Below, in pieces: positions 7,769-16,989 of a DNA stretch of 64,000 bases. The notes below the pieces were generated by a model. That model had not been told where the DNA came from and did no database searches. It saw nothing but the letters and a program-made list of their open reading frames with translations. The translations under genes were made by a program, and so were the position numbers. Positions within the stretch are counted from its first letter, which is position 1. Each line of letters opens with the position of its first letter. The DNA is from Verrucosispora sioxanthis (GTDB taxonomy: Bacteria > Actinomycetota > Actinomycetes > Mycobacteriales > Micromonosporaceae): NCBI RefSeq assembly GCF_010560025.1, contig NZ_SAIY01000003.1, positions 62,001 to 126,000 on the forward strand. The letters are read 5' to 3'.

Positions 7769-9382
7769 TCAGCTCGACATGACCCGGGCGTGCAGGTCGG
7801 TGACGACCTTGCGGGCGGACTCGAACGCCCCGGCCTGCCAGGCGATGTAGTGACTGAGGTGGTCACCGGCGAAGTAGACCCGGCCGTCCGGCTCCAGCAG
7901 CCGGCCGTACTGGCCGCTGGTGCGCGACGGCCACGACACCCAGCCGCCCTCGGAGTGGCGGGTGCGGTCCCAGGCCACCGAGAAGGACGTCTCCAGCTCC
8001 GTCCGGTACGCCTCGCCGTGGATCTTCACGCCCTGCGCGACGGCGCGGGCCTCCCGCTCGGCGGGCGTCAGCGCCGCGTACGCCTGGGCGTTGGCGCCGA
8101 AGTTGTAGTAGCCGACCACCACGCCCTTCGCGCCGTGGTAGCCGTAGGAGGGGTACCAGATCGTGGCCAGGTCCAGGTTGGTGTTGGTGATGCCGGAGTA
8201 GATGTTCTCGTCCTGCTCCCACCACCGTCGCCGGTACTGCAGGCCGATCTTGCCGGTGGCGTTCGGGACCGGGTAGGCCAGCGCGTCCCGGACCGGTTGG
8301 GTGAGGTTGGACGGGATCTTCGCCAGCACCTGCGGTGGGATGGTGCAGACGCAGAAGTCGGCGGTGGCGGTGCGCGGCCGGCCGCCCGGCCCGTCGTAGA
8401 CCACGCTGACCCCGGAGCCGGTGTTGGAGATCGAGCGCACCTGTGCGCCGTAGGTCACGAGGCGCCGGCCCACGGCGGCTTCGAGGGCGTACGCGATGCG
8501 GTCCATCCCGCCGACCGGCTGGAACATCAGCATCGCCTGGTCGTAGCCGAACTCGAAGGAGAAGTACCGGCCGATGCCGCTGGCCAGCACGTCGGTCAGC
8601 GGGTAGGGGGTGAGTTTCGGGGTGCCCGCCTCGAAGCCGGCGCCCGGCTCGACCAGGTAGCCGCGCCGGTTGGTGCCCGCGTACCGCCAGCTGGCCGCCG
8701 GGTCGTCGGCGACCCGACCGCCGATCGCGCCGAACCCGCGCAGGAACTCCAACAGCCGTTCCTTGTCCTCACCGGTCAGGTAGGTGTCGAGCGCACCCTG
8801 GTCGGTGGCCTTGGCGAGCAGTTCGGAGACGTACCCGTAGACGTCCGCCTTGGCCTCGCGGTGCCGGATCTGCCGGCCGGACAGCGCCCCGGCGTTCTCG
8901 TTGACGTAGTAGGCGTCGGCGTTCTGGTTGCCGAAGATCTCGATCGGCACGCCGAGTTCCCGGCAGTAGTCGAGGGTCACCATGTGCTGGGCGATGCGGG
9001 CCGGGCCGGCGTTGAGGTACTGCCCGTCGGCGAAGTGGGCCCGCTGGGTGCGTCCGTCCAGGTCGGTCTCGGTGGTGCCGCCCCGCACCGTCCAGTTGCG
9101 CCCGCCGGGCCGGTCACGCGCCTCCAGGATGCGCACCCGGTAGCCCGCCTTGCCCAGCTCGTACGCGGTGGCCAGGCCGGCGATGCCGGCCCCGAGCACC
9201 AGCACGGACTTCGCCGACCGGCCGGTCAGCGTGAAGTCGGACCGGTTCGGTGCCCGGAACGGTGGTGCCGCCTGGGCGGCGGGCGCCAGCCCGAGCGCAC
9301 CCATCGTGCCGTAGAGCACGCCCGCCCCGCCGGACACCCCGACGGCCTGGAGGAACTGCCGCCGCGTCGTCGGTATCGTCAC
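7769..9382 (-). CDS. Tat-exported flavin monoamine oxidase family protein
   Basis: 537 residues, GTG start with a GGGAGGTG ribosome-binding site. The N-terminus carries a twin-arginine motif, TTRRQFLQ, followed by a hydrophobic stretch and APAAQAA, so export by Tat with a signal peptide of about 38 residues is expected. The FAD-binding Rossmann motif is VLVLGAGIAGLATAYELG, with the following RILEARDRPGG typical of amine oxidases. The C-terminal FAD-contact region reads GRVYFAGDHLS, and WQAGAFESARKVV completes the fold. Substrate is unknown; L-amino acid or polyamine oxidation are the usual activities of this group. It stands alone on the minus strand. Confidence 0.92.
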   Translation of the reverse strand: MTIPTTRRQFLQAVGVSGGAGVLYGTMGALGLAPAAQAAPPFRAPNRSDFTLTGRSAKSVLVLGAGIAGLATAYELGKAGYRVRILEARDRPGGRNWTVRGGTTETDLDGRTQRAHFADGQYLNAGPARIAQHMVTLDYCRELGVPIEIFGNQNADAYYVNENAGALSGRQIRHREAKADVYGYVSELLAKATDQGALDTYLTGEDKERLLEFLRGFGAIGGRVADDPAASWRYAGTNRRGYLVEPGAGFEAGTPKLTPYPLTDVLASGIGRYFSFEFGYDQAMLMFQPVGGMDRIAYALEAAVGRRLVTYGAQVRSISNTGSGVSVVYDGPGGRPRTATADFCVCTIPPQVLAKIPSNLTQPVRDALAYPVPNATGKIGLQYRRRWWEQDENIYSGITNTNLDLATIWYPSYGYHGAKGVVVGYYNFGANAQAYAALTPAEREARAVAQGVKIHGEAYRTELETSFSVAWDRTRHSEGGWVSWPSRTSGQYGRLLEPDGRVYFAGDHLSHYIAWQAGAFESARKVVTDLHARVMSS

Positions 9383-9476
9383 CGCACCTCCCGCGCAAGA
9401 TCGAAGCCCGACGATCCCAGGCGGCAGTTACATCGATGCATCTCTCTTGTTTCGCGCCGATCTCCGGCCGACCGGA

Positions 9477-9620
9477 CTAGCGATCGCGGGCCGGCGAAAC
9501 GTCGATCACGACGTTGCTGACCTTGTGTCCGGCGTCAACGTGCCGGTGCGCCTCGACGATCTCGGTCATCGGGTAGCTGCGGTCGATGACGACCTGAAGC
9601 CGCTCCTCGGCGAGCTCGCA
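9477..9620 (-). pseudogene. C-terminal remnant of a zinc-type alcohol dehydrogenase
   Basis: The last 46 or so codons before a TAG at 9477-9479 read as the C-terminal end of an MDR-family NADPH:quinone/alcohol dehydrogenase: ELAEERLQVVIDRSYP, then TEIVEAHRHVDAGHK and NVVIDV. The family consensus includes the Arg-Pro/Val-Val-Ile-Asp and the EAH-x-x-V-D-x-G segments. Nothing upstream on this strand continues the protein; the catalytic and cofactor domains are gone. This is a decayed tail at the border of the FxSxx locus, consistent with past rearrangement here. Confidence 0.75.
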
Positions 9621-9718
9621 TGCGGACCATTCTGCGGTGCGCCCGCCACCCGGCCGGCTTGCCGGACCCTCGGCTGTGGCCCGCCGTCGCGCCGACCGGC
9701 GGCCCACCGATCGGGCCT

Positions 9719-9730
9719 TTTTCGCAGGTG
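9719..9730 (+). repeat. 12-nt intergenic repeat TTTTCGCAGGTG, copy 2 (with terminator-like hairpin)
   Basis: Second copy of TTTTCGCAGGTG. Here it directly follows a GGCCC-ACCGATC-GGGCC stem-loop and a run of five T, so this copy has the form of an intrinsic terminator reading rightward. It lies between the dehydrogenase remnant and the AAA ATPase. Confidence 0.4.
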
Positions 9731-9876
9731 AGACCGATCTGTCGCCTTCGGAGGTCCGCCGGAATGGCCACTGACAGCTACGATTTGAAGACGCCCTGGA
9801 GGCGCGGAGGAGCAGTGCCTGCCCGGGCCGTGGGAGTTCCTGGTGCCCGGACCAGAGCTACCGGAGGATCAGAAAG

Positions 9877-12039
9877 ATGGATGCAACTGAAGATCCACCG
9901 GCGGTCGTCCCGGTCAACCCGTTCTCTCCGACCGCGGTCGCCAGAGTGGCCGAGGGCCGGGCGCAGGCGACCACGGTCACCACCGCCGCCATCCGCGACG
10001 CCCTCGCTCATCTGGACCACTACCTGCGCAGCGGCGACGGCGGCACGGTCGCGGTGGTGGGTGACTACGGCACCGGCAAGACCCATCTGGCCGCCGAACT
10101 GCTGGCCCACGCTCAGGAGAGCACCGGGGGTGCGATCCGAGCGGTCTACCTCGACGCACCCGCCGACACGTTCCTGTCACTGAGCCGCCAGCTGCTCGGT
10201 CGGTTGTCTCGCGACGCGGTGCGGGCCCTGGTCGAGGACCACCGGGCGGCGTCACCCGCCGTGACCGCGCCGGACGGGTCGCCCGCAGCGGGGTGGCTCG
10301 GTGAGCGGCTCCGGGCGGAGCTGGCCCCGGTCACCACCGATCCCTCGGTCGGCACGGTACTGGCGATGCTGCTCGATCCCGCCACCGAGGCGACAGCGTG
10401 GGACTGGCTGACCGGTCACCCGCCCGGGCCGGCGCTGGCGGCGGCCGGCGTCCCCGCCCGCGTCGACGTGGAGTCCGACGCGGTGGCGGTGCTGGGTGCG
10501 CTCGCCCTGCTGTGCGGGCAGCGCCACGGACGCTTCGTGGTGGTACTGGACGAGGTGGACAAGTTCCTGTCGGCGGCGGGCGGCCCGGGTGACGACACGA
10601 TGGCCCGGTTCTCCCGCCTGATCGAGCTCTTCGCCGCCGCCGGCGCCTTCCTGGTGATCGCCGGGCTGCCGGACATGTTGCACCTGTTCAGCCCGGACGT
10701 GCGGCAGCGGATCGGGCCGATCGTGCGGATGTCCGCGCTGAGCGCGCGGGACGTGCGGGACTTCATCCGGCGCAGTCAGCTGCGCACGTTCGGCCAGGCA
10801 CGGCTCGCCCCCTTCACCGTGGAGACCACCGAGTACCTCACCAACCTGACCGACGGCGTGCCCCGCCGACTGATCCGGCTGTGCTACCACCTGTACCAGC
10901 GGGCGGCGCATGCCGACACGCCGGTCACCCACCTCATGGTCCGCGAGGCGGTACGGGTCCAGTTCGACCTGGCCAGCCGGCAGGATGTGGCCGCCGACGT
11001 GCGGCGGGTGCTCACCCAGGACGGCTGGTCGTACCAGCGGGACCACCTGGTGGGTTCGCTACGGGACCTGCCGGTCGACTTCTGGGTGCCGCTGGAGGAA
11101 CGGAACGCCGGCTGTTGCGTGCTGCTCACCGAGTCGGTGCTCAAGTCCGAGGAGGTCGACGCCCTCAACCGCCGGGTGGTGGCGATCCGGGCAGCGGTGC
11201 CGGACAGCGAGGTCATCCTGGTCGTCGTCGGGCACCTGCCGGCGGAGTTCGCCGCCGACCTCGCCGAGACGTTCAGCGTGGAGCCGATCGTCTACGAGCC
11301 GCAGTCCTTTCCGGAGGACCTGTCGGGCAGCGTGAAGGCATCTCTGCGCCGGCTTGAACAGGCGCTCGGCGCGGACACGCTGACCTCGGTGCGCACGCGC
11401 GTCGAGCGCATCCAGCGTCAGCAGACGAACGCCCAACGCTCCATCGAGCGGCTGTCGTACCAGTTGGACGAGATTCGGGACGACCTGCGCCACGATCCGC
11501 GCAGTCCGGTGCAACGGGAGCAGCACCCGAGGCGACCGGATGTCGCGTCCACCCCGCTGCCCGGCCCGGTCGCCCGGCTCTTCGCCGACGCCATCCAGGC
11601 GCTTGACCAGCTCACCGGCTTCGACCGCCACCTACGCGAGGCGTTCGCCCCGGCGGGCACCGAGATCCGGCAGGCGGTCGAGAACGCCGCGCTGCTGCGA
11701 TCGGGCCTGCGCTCCCGGGACGTGCAGCGGGCGCTGGGCACCTCGATGGTGCTGCGACGGCTGATCGAGGCGTTCCGCCACGGCGTCGAACGGTGGTACG
11801 AGGGGCACCGTCGGGCCCCACGTCCGGGGGACCTGGACCGGTTGGACCGGCTCTGCGAAACCTACGACGGCATCGCCGAGTATCTGCCGCTGTTCCAGCT
11901 GGACGTGCTCGGTGACCTGGCCGTACCGGGTGACGGCGACCCGACGGAGCCGCCGGAGCGCTCGCGCAGCTGGACGGAGGCACGGTCGGTGTTCGACGGC
12001 CTGAGCGCACGGGTGCGGCGGCTGCTGGTGAACGCCTGA
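9877..12039 (+). CDS. AAA/P-loop ATPase with coiled-coil and unknown C-terminal domain
   Basis: 720 residues, ATG with GGAGGATC ribosome-binding site. The Walker A motif is GDYGTGKT (residues 61-68) and Walker B is FVVVLDEVDKFL (Asp225-Glu226). A sensor-like region and a winged-helix-like segment (VPRRLIRLCYHLYQRA) follow, as in ORC/Cdc6- or DnaA-like AAA proteins. A charged coiled-coil lies near 505-540, and residues 560-720 form an all-helical domain I do not recognise. It sits convergent to the 337-residue gene and next to fxsT. I infer, but cannot show, that it belongs to the FxSxx-COOH locus. The N-terminal phrase VNPFSPTAVARVAEGRA looks like a conserved leader of the ATPase fold. Confidence 0.85.
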   Translation: MDATEDPPAVVPVNPFSPTAVARVAEGRAQATTVTTAAIRDALAHLDHYLRSGDGGTVAVVGDYGTGKTHLAAELLAHAQESTGGAIRAVYLDAPADTFLSLSRQLLGRLSRDAVRALVEDHRAASPAVTAPDGSPAAGWLGERLRAELAPVTTDPSVGTVLAMLLDPATEATAWDWLTGHPPGPALAAAGVPARVDVESDAVAVLGALALLCGQRHGRFVVVLDEVDKFLSAAGGPGDDTMARFSRLIELFAAAGAFLVIAGLPDMLHLFSPDVRQRIGPIVRMSALSARDVRDFIRRSQLRTFGQARLAPFTVETTEYLTNLTDGVPRRLIRLCYHLYQRAAHADTPVTHLMVREAVRVQFDLASRQDVAADVRRVLTQDGWSYQRDHLVGSLRDLPVDFWVPLEERNAGCCVLLTESVLKSEEVDALNRRVVAIRAAVPDSEVILVVVGHLPAEFAADLAETFSVEPIVYEPQSFPEDLSGSVKASLRRLEQALGADTLTSVRTRVERIQRQQTNAQRSIERLSYQLDEIRDDLRHDPRSPVQREQHPRRPDVASTPLPGPVARLFADAIQALDQLTGFDRHLREAFAPAGTEIRQAVENAALLRSGLRSRDVQRALGTSMVLRRLIEAFRHGVERWYEGHRRAPRPGDLDRLDRLCETYDGIAEYLPLFQLDVLGDLAVPGDGDPTEPPERSRSWTEARSVFDGLSARVRRLLVNA

Positions 12040-12070
12040 GCACACCCGTCGCGCACCGCGAGCCCCCGGC

Positions 12071-13084
12071 TCACGTGCCGGTCGGCACGTCCAGCCGGGC
12101 CAGCTGCCGGCCCACCGCCGACATGTCGAGATCCGCCTGGGTGACCCAGTCCTGGTCGAGCGCGACGCCGAAGAGGTACTCCTCCGGCGCGAGCAGGTAG
12201 TAGAAGACCGCACCGATCTCCAGGTCGAGCACCAGACGTTCGGCCTCACCGGCCACGGTACGGCGCAGGTCCCGGCTGACCTGCAACGCCAGCAGGGACA
12301 GGTCCCCGGCCAGACGTTCGTAGCGGGCCCGCCGACCGGCCACGGTGACCCCGCGACTGAAGAAGGACTCCAGTTCCGGATGCCGCAGGATGTCGGCCGC
12401 GGCGGTCTGCTCCCCCGCCCGGTGGTGGCTGAGATAGTGCAGCCCGGCCGGCCGCAACGTGGTGCTGAGCAGACCGCCGGACTCAGCAGACCCGACCACG
12501 TACGCCATGAAGTCGGCGGCCGACGCCGCGACCGGCACCTGGGCGTCACCGGCGGTCAGCCAGCCGCCCGGGTTCTGCGACGGCAGCCGTACCAGTTGAC
12601 GCAGCGCGGTGGCGAGCTGGGCCGCCGCCCGGTCGATGCCGCTCGCCCGGGACGGGTCGGCGACCGCCTCGGTGCCGGCCGGCGGAAGGGATCCGAATCC
12701 CACCACGTGTTCGCCACCGGTCACCGTGTTGCAGAAGACGAGATCCGTGCGGGTCTGGACGGCCAGCCGAACCAGCCCGCCGCACTGCAGCTCCCACACC
12801 CGCCGGCTGAGGTCGGCCGCCCGGTAGACGAGTTGGGCACCCGCCCGGCGGTGCACTTCGCGGCGCTGCGCGGGCTCGGCACCGTCGAGTGCGGGCGGCG
12901 TCGACGCATGGTCCAGGATGTCCAGCGCGAAGTCGAGCACACCGCCGGTGTAGTGCGCGATGTGGTAGATGCCGGTGTCGCCGAGAAGTAGTTCCCGGCA
13001 CAGGTTGCGCTTCTTGCGGAACCCGGGCACGTCCTGCTCGGCCGACTCCTCCACCAGCGCGTCGATAAGCTGCGGATCCGTCAC
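12071..13084 (-). CDS. Unrecognised 337-residue protein downstream of fxsT
   Basis: 337 residues from a GTG at 13082-13084, which has a GAGGAGTGG ribosome-binding site and lies 11 nt after the fxsT stop, so the two are very probably one operon. The protein is mainly helical with no signal peptide or clear membrane segment. Possible conserved points are KKRNLCRELLLG, HIAHYTGGVLDFALDILDHA near the N-terminus and GAVFYYLLAPEEYLFGVALDQDW near the C-terminus. I find no catalytic motif. Its position ties it to the peptide system; the function is open. Confidence 0.8.
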   Translation of the reverse strand: MTDPQLIDALVEESAEQDVPGFRKKRNLCRELLLGDTGIYHIAHYTGGVLDFALDILDHASTPPALDGAEPAQRREVHRRAGAQLVYRAADLSRRVWELQCGGLVRLAVQTRTDLVFCNTVTGGEHVVGFGSLPPAGTEAVADPSRASGIDRAAAQLATALRQLVRLPSQNPGGWLTAGDAQVPVAASAADFMAYVVGSAESGGLLSTTLRPAGLHYLSHHRAGEQTAAADILRHPELESFFSRGVTVAGRRARYERLAGDLSLLALQVSRDLRRTVAGEAERLVLDLEIGAVFYYLLAPEEYLFGVALDQDWVTQADLDMSAVGRQLARLDVPTGT

Positions 13085-13095
13085 CTGTCCACTCC

Positions 13096-16000
13096 TCAGC
13101 TTCTTGGCACGTCGATGTCGGTGTCGGTGAGCGCGGTAGCGCCCGCGTCGGGGGCACCGTCGCGTAGCGCCCGGATCGCCGCGAGGTTGGCGACGGCGTC
13201 GACCGTGCAGGGATGGCGTCGGCCCAGGTAGCGCAGGCAGGTGTGCTGCGTGTCCTCCTGGATCCGGACGGCGTCGGCGAAGTCGCCCCGGACCGCCAGG
13301 TGACCGGCCTGGGCGGTGGCGGCGGTGAGCGTCCACGGATGGGTGTCGCCGAGCCGGGCGCGCAGCGTACGCAGGCCCCGCTCGCCGTCCCGTACGGCCT
13401 GGTCGTACTCCCCGGCCCCACGCTGGAACAACCCCAGGTTGACCGAGCAGACGGCGGTGAACGGGTGACCGGCCTCCAACTGCCGCTCGTAGCCCCGCAG
13501 GCAGCGGATGGCGTGTTCGACGGCGATCCCGGCGTCGCCGGCGCGGTAGTAGTCCACGGCCATGCTGAGCAGGCTGGACCGGGTGATCGGATGGTCCTCG
13601 CCGAACCGGTCCCGGTAGCCCCGGAAGGTCTCGATGCTGCGCTTCTTCGCGGCGATGGCAAGCCCGAGCCGGCGTTCGGTGACCGCGAGGCTCCGGTTGA
13701 CGCGCAACTCGTCGAGGTGGCTGGCGGAGCGCAGCTCGTGCACCCGTTCCAGGGTCTCGCGCAGGGTGGCCAGCGACAGGTCGTACTCGCCGGCCTCCCG
13801 CTCAAGCGTCCCCACCAGGCACGACGCCCGCCAGGTCGCCGGTTCCTCCGGCCCGAACAGCGACATCCACCGGTCGAGCAGCTGGTGGGCGAGCCGCAGT
13901 GCCTCCCGGGCGTCGCCGGTCAGCTGGAAGGCGATGGCGAGATTGTTGATCGCCATCAGGGTGTTCGGGTGGTCGTCGCCGAGCACCTCCTGGTAGCCGA
14001 TGAGGGTCGCCTGGTCCTCCACCAGCGCGTCCTCGAACCGGCCGAGACCGCGCAGGTCACCACCGCGGCCCCGGCCCACGATGAGGGTCCGGAAGTGGCG
14101 TAGCCCGTGGCGGCGACGTTGCTCGCTGAGCACCCGCTCGTCCAGACGCAGCGCCTCCTGGTGCTTGCCCAGCACCCGGTGCAGGTTGGCGGTCTGGACG
14201 AACAGCCGCATGGTCAACTGGTCGAATTCGCCGTCGACCGTCCACCGGTCGCAGACCTGCTGAGCCAACCGCACCGCGGACTGCCAGGCGTCGCTGTCGC
14301 CGAAGAAGAACAGGTAGCGGACCTGCTTCACCACCCAGTGCCGCACGGGTGCCTCGTCGGCCGTCAGCGCGCCGGAGGGCACCAGGTGGCGCTGCAGTTC
14401 CTCGAAGACCGGCAGGTAGCGGCGATCGTCGGCCTCCGGGTCCGTCGGCGCGTAGCCGGCGAGCCCGCGCAGCACCTGGCGATGACGCTCGCGGCGCTGT
14501 GGCTCGGGCATCGCCTCGCGCAGCAGGACCTGGATGGCCCGGTGCATCCGCAGCGCGGCGCCACGCCCCCAGTCGATGTCGAAGAGGGCGAACCGCGCGC
14601 CGACGGTCAGTACCAGGTCGACCTCTCCGGCGTCGAGCAGCAACTCCTCCGCGTCGAGGTCGGCAGCGGCGGCGAGTTGGGTGAGCATCGGCACCGACCG
14701 CAGCAGTGGAAAGCCGATGCCCTCCGGCGAGAGGAACGAGCCGAGTTCGGCGACCCGGATGGCCAACGACCCGAACTCGGTCTCCCGCAGCGTCGCCAGG
14801 GTGATGTCCAGCATCCGGGCCACGGTCGAGGTGCGGGAGCCGGGAATCCGCTCGGTCGGTTCCTCCTCGGTCGAGGGCCGCCGCAGCCCGTCCAGCAACT
14901 CGGCGACGCACCGGCCGACGGCCTCCAGGTTGGGCGTACCCGCACGTTCCAGGGCCCGGGTCCGCTCGCGGATCCACGCGGTGGCCAGCCGCAACGCCAG
15001 CGGCAGGTGCTCCACCGCGGCCGCGATGGCCCGGGCGTCCTCGGCGCTGATGCCGAGGGTCCGCCGCAGCATCGCGGTGCTCTCGTCGCCGGTGAAGGCC
15101 GCCACCTCCAGCGGTGCCGGCAGGTTGGAGGAGCCGTCGTCCCGCGAGGTGAACAGCACGTGCCCGACGCCCGGGCGGGGTAGCAGTCCGGCCAGTACCT
15201 CCGCGTCGTCGGCGTTGTCGTAGATCAACAGCCAGCGGGCGAAGGCACTGCGCGGAGCCGACAGGGCGGCCACCGCCGCCTCGGCCGCCCCGACGCTGTC
15301 GGCCACGTTGATCTCCTGGGCCAGCTCGCCGAGCGCCGCCTGCACCGTCTCCCGGTCCTGCGCCGGGATCCACCAGACCACGTCGTAGTCGTAGGCGAAG
15401 CGGTGGGCGAACTCCCGGGCGATCTCACTCTTGCCGACTCCGGCGCCCCCGGTCAGGGTCACCGGGCCGCCACCGTCGGTGAGCTGGTCGCGCAGCCGTT
15501 CGAGGTATTCGCCGCGACCCACGAAGGACTCGTTACGCGGTGGCAGGTTGGTCCGCAACCGACGGTCCGCTTCGGACGGGTAGCGCGGCGCGGTCCGCAG
15601 GTCGCCGGTGGGCTGCCCGGGTGCGATGAGGCCGAGCCGGCTGAGCAGCAGCGGCTGGGCCCGCACCCCGTCGACCGCCCGGAGGTCGATGACCCGGCTC
15701 GGATCCAGCTGTTCGGGCGGATCCCCGCGGGTCAGTACGCCGAACACCTCGACGTCGGTGGCCGACGCCGCGGTGCCGAGGGCCCGCATCACGCCCGGCG
15801 AGAGGATCGCCAGCACCGTGGCGTCCGGGTCGTGGGCCGGCGCCAGCCCCGACCGCACGACGTGCCGCTGCACCTGGGCGTTGGCCCGGCGCAACTGTCC
15901 GGCGATCCAGTCGGCGAACGGCCGGTCGACAGGCTCGTAGAGCACCTGGATGTCGTCGGCGCCGTCGGCCGGGTCGAGCAGCACACCCCGGCGATAGCGG

Positions 16001-16989
16001 CGACGGATCCGCTCGGGTACGTCGGCCACCCGGGCCACCGCGCCCCCGCTGATCCAGGAGGCCATCTGCTCGTAGGCCGCCAGGAGGGTGTTCTCGCTGC
16101 CCGGTGCGTCGGCCAGCACCGCCAGCACGTCGTCGTAGGTGTCGTACGACGGCTCGGGCACCTCCACTATCTCCACGGTGGAGGCACCGGACAGCCCGGT
16201 GGTCGACTCGTCGAGCAGGTTGGCGAACGCCTTGCGGGCCGAGTCACGGGCCGGTCCGTACCACGGTTGGCTGACATCGCGAAGCGTCGGTGCGGCGAGC
16301 ACCCGGATGCCGCCGGTGGCCTCCCGCTGGAGCTGGGCGGCCAGGTCCGCCGCCTGCTGCATCGCCTGCCGGCGAGGCGGTATCGACACCACCGCCACGT
16401 CGCTGAGCATGGCGGTGTACGTGATGCCGGGCAGGGTGAGGTCGACCGGGGTGTCGATCAGCACGTAGTCGTAGCCGCCGTGTCGTAGCAGTTGCCGGGC
16501 GCGGACCGGATCGACCTCGGGTAGGGCGTTGGCGTCGAGGCTGATGCCGATCATCTCGAACCCGAAACTCGACCCGGAGATCGCGTACCGGTAGAGCATG
16601 CCCTGTTCCGGCCCGGGGGGCGCGTTCGTCGCCGCCCGGTGCGGGTGCGTGTCCGGATGCGGGCTGATCAGCGTGGCGAGTTCCGGGCCGAGCACCCCGG
16701 CGGCCGGCACCGCGTCCACGCGGAACGAGCGCAGGTAGTCGTAGACCCTCGGTGTCTTGGTGCACCAGTCCACGGCGAGGACCCGCTTGCCGTTGGAGGC
16801 GAGGATCCAGGCGATGTTCGCGACCGCGCTGCTGCGACCGGTGCCGCTGGTGGGCGAGACGAACGAGACGATGGTGCAGGTGCCGACGGTTTCCTCCCGG
16901 CCCGGCTGGCCGGCATGGCCACGGGCCGGTCGCTGCTGCGGGACGTCACCCGGGACGACCGGGGCGTCCTCGCGGTCAGTCGTCGCCAT
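13096..16989 (-). CDS. fxsT: FxSxx-COOH system NTPase/NB-ARC/TPR protein FxsT
   Basis: About 1297 residues from the ATG at 16987-16989, which lies inside the end of fxsA (14-nt overlap); a GTG at 17020-17022 is an alternative. Domain order: a MinD/ParA-like fold (about 38-290) with VANIAWILASNGKRVLAVDW; a TIR-like or CheY-like segment (about 335-460); an NB-ARC ATPase with P-loop GGAGVGKS (about residues 513-520) and LLIYDNADD; and a long C-terminal tetratricopeptide array (about 850-1290). This is the classic FxsT layout. The N-terminal nucleotide motif reads SPTSGTGRSS, where the family normally has a Lys-Gly-Gly-Thr-Gly-Arg loop. The size and STAND-like design suggest a regulatory or sensing role for the modified peptide. 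Confidence 0.92.
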   Translation of the reverse strand: MATTDREDAPVVPGDVPQQRPARGHAGQPGREETVGTCTIVSFVSPTSGTGRSSAVANIAWILASNGKRVLAVDWCTKTPRVYDYLRSFRVDAVPAAGVLGPELATLISPHPDTHPHRAATNAPPGPEQGMLYRYAISGSSFGFEMIGISLDANALPEVDPVRARQLLRHGGYDYVLIDTPVDLTLPGITYTAMLSDVAVVSIPPRRQAMQQAADLAAQLQREATGGIRVLAAPTLRDVSQPWYGPARDSARKAFANLLDESTTGLSGASTVEIVEVPEPSYDTYDDVLAVLADAPGSENTLLAAYEQMASWISGGAVARVADVPERIRRRYRRGVLLDPADGADDIQVLYEPVDRPFADWIAGQLRRANAQVQRHVVRSGLAPAHDPDATVLAILSPGVMRALGTAASATDVEVFGVLTRGDPPEQLDPSRVIDLRAVDGVRAQPLLLSRLGLIAPGQPTGDLRTAPRYPSEADRRLRTNLPPRNESFVGRGEYLERLRDQLTDGGGPVTLTGGAGVGKSEIAREFAHRFAYDYDVVWWIPAQDRETVQAALGELAQEINVADSVGAAEAAVAALSAPRSAFARWLLIYDNADDAEVLAGLLPRPGVGHVLFTSRDDGSSNLPAPLEVAAFTGDESTAMLRRTLGISAEDARAIAAAVEHLPLALRLATAWIRERTRALERAGTPNLEAVGRCVAELLDGLRRPSTEEEPTERIPGSRTSTVARMLDITLATLRETEFGSLAIRVAELGSFLSPEGIGFPLLRSVPMLTQLAAAADLDAEELLLDAGEVDLVLTVGARFALFDIDWGRGAALRMHRAIQVLLREAMPEPQRRERHRQVLRGLAGYAPTDPEADDRRYLPVFEELQRHLVPSGALTADEAPVRHWVVKQVRYLFFFGDSDAWQSAVRLAQQVCDRWTVDGEFDQLTMRLFVQTANLHRVLGKHQEALRLDERVLSEQRRRHGLRHFRTLIVGRGRGGDLRGLGRFEDALVEDQATLIGYQEVLGDDHPNTLMAINNLAIAFQLTGDAREALRLAHQLLDRWMSLFGPEEPATWRASCLVGTLEREAGEYDLSLATLRETLERVHELRSASHLDELRVNRSLAVTERRLGLAIAAKKRSIETFRGYRDRFGEDHPITRSSLLSMAVDYYRAGDAGIAVEHAIRCLRGYERQLEAGHPFTAVCSVNLGLFQRGAGEYDQAVRDGERGLRTLRARLGDTHPWTLTAATAQAGHLAVRGDFADAVRIQEDTQHTCLRYLGRRHPCTVDAVANLAAIRALRDGAPDAGATALTDTDIDVPRS

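Noticed and set aside
9477..9620. An intact small gene instead of a remnant
   Set aside because: The sequence matches only the final part of a dehydrogenase and has no start signal of its own.
10252..11046. 264-codon minus-strand frame within the AAA ATPase
   Set aside because: No recognisable domain; the plus frame carries Walker motifs.
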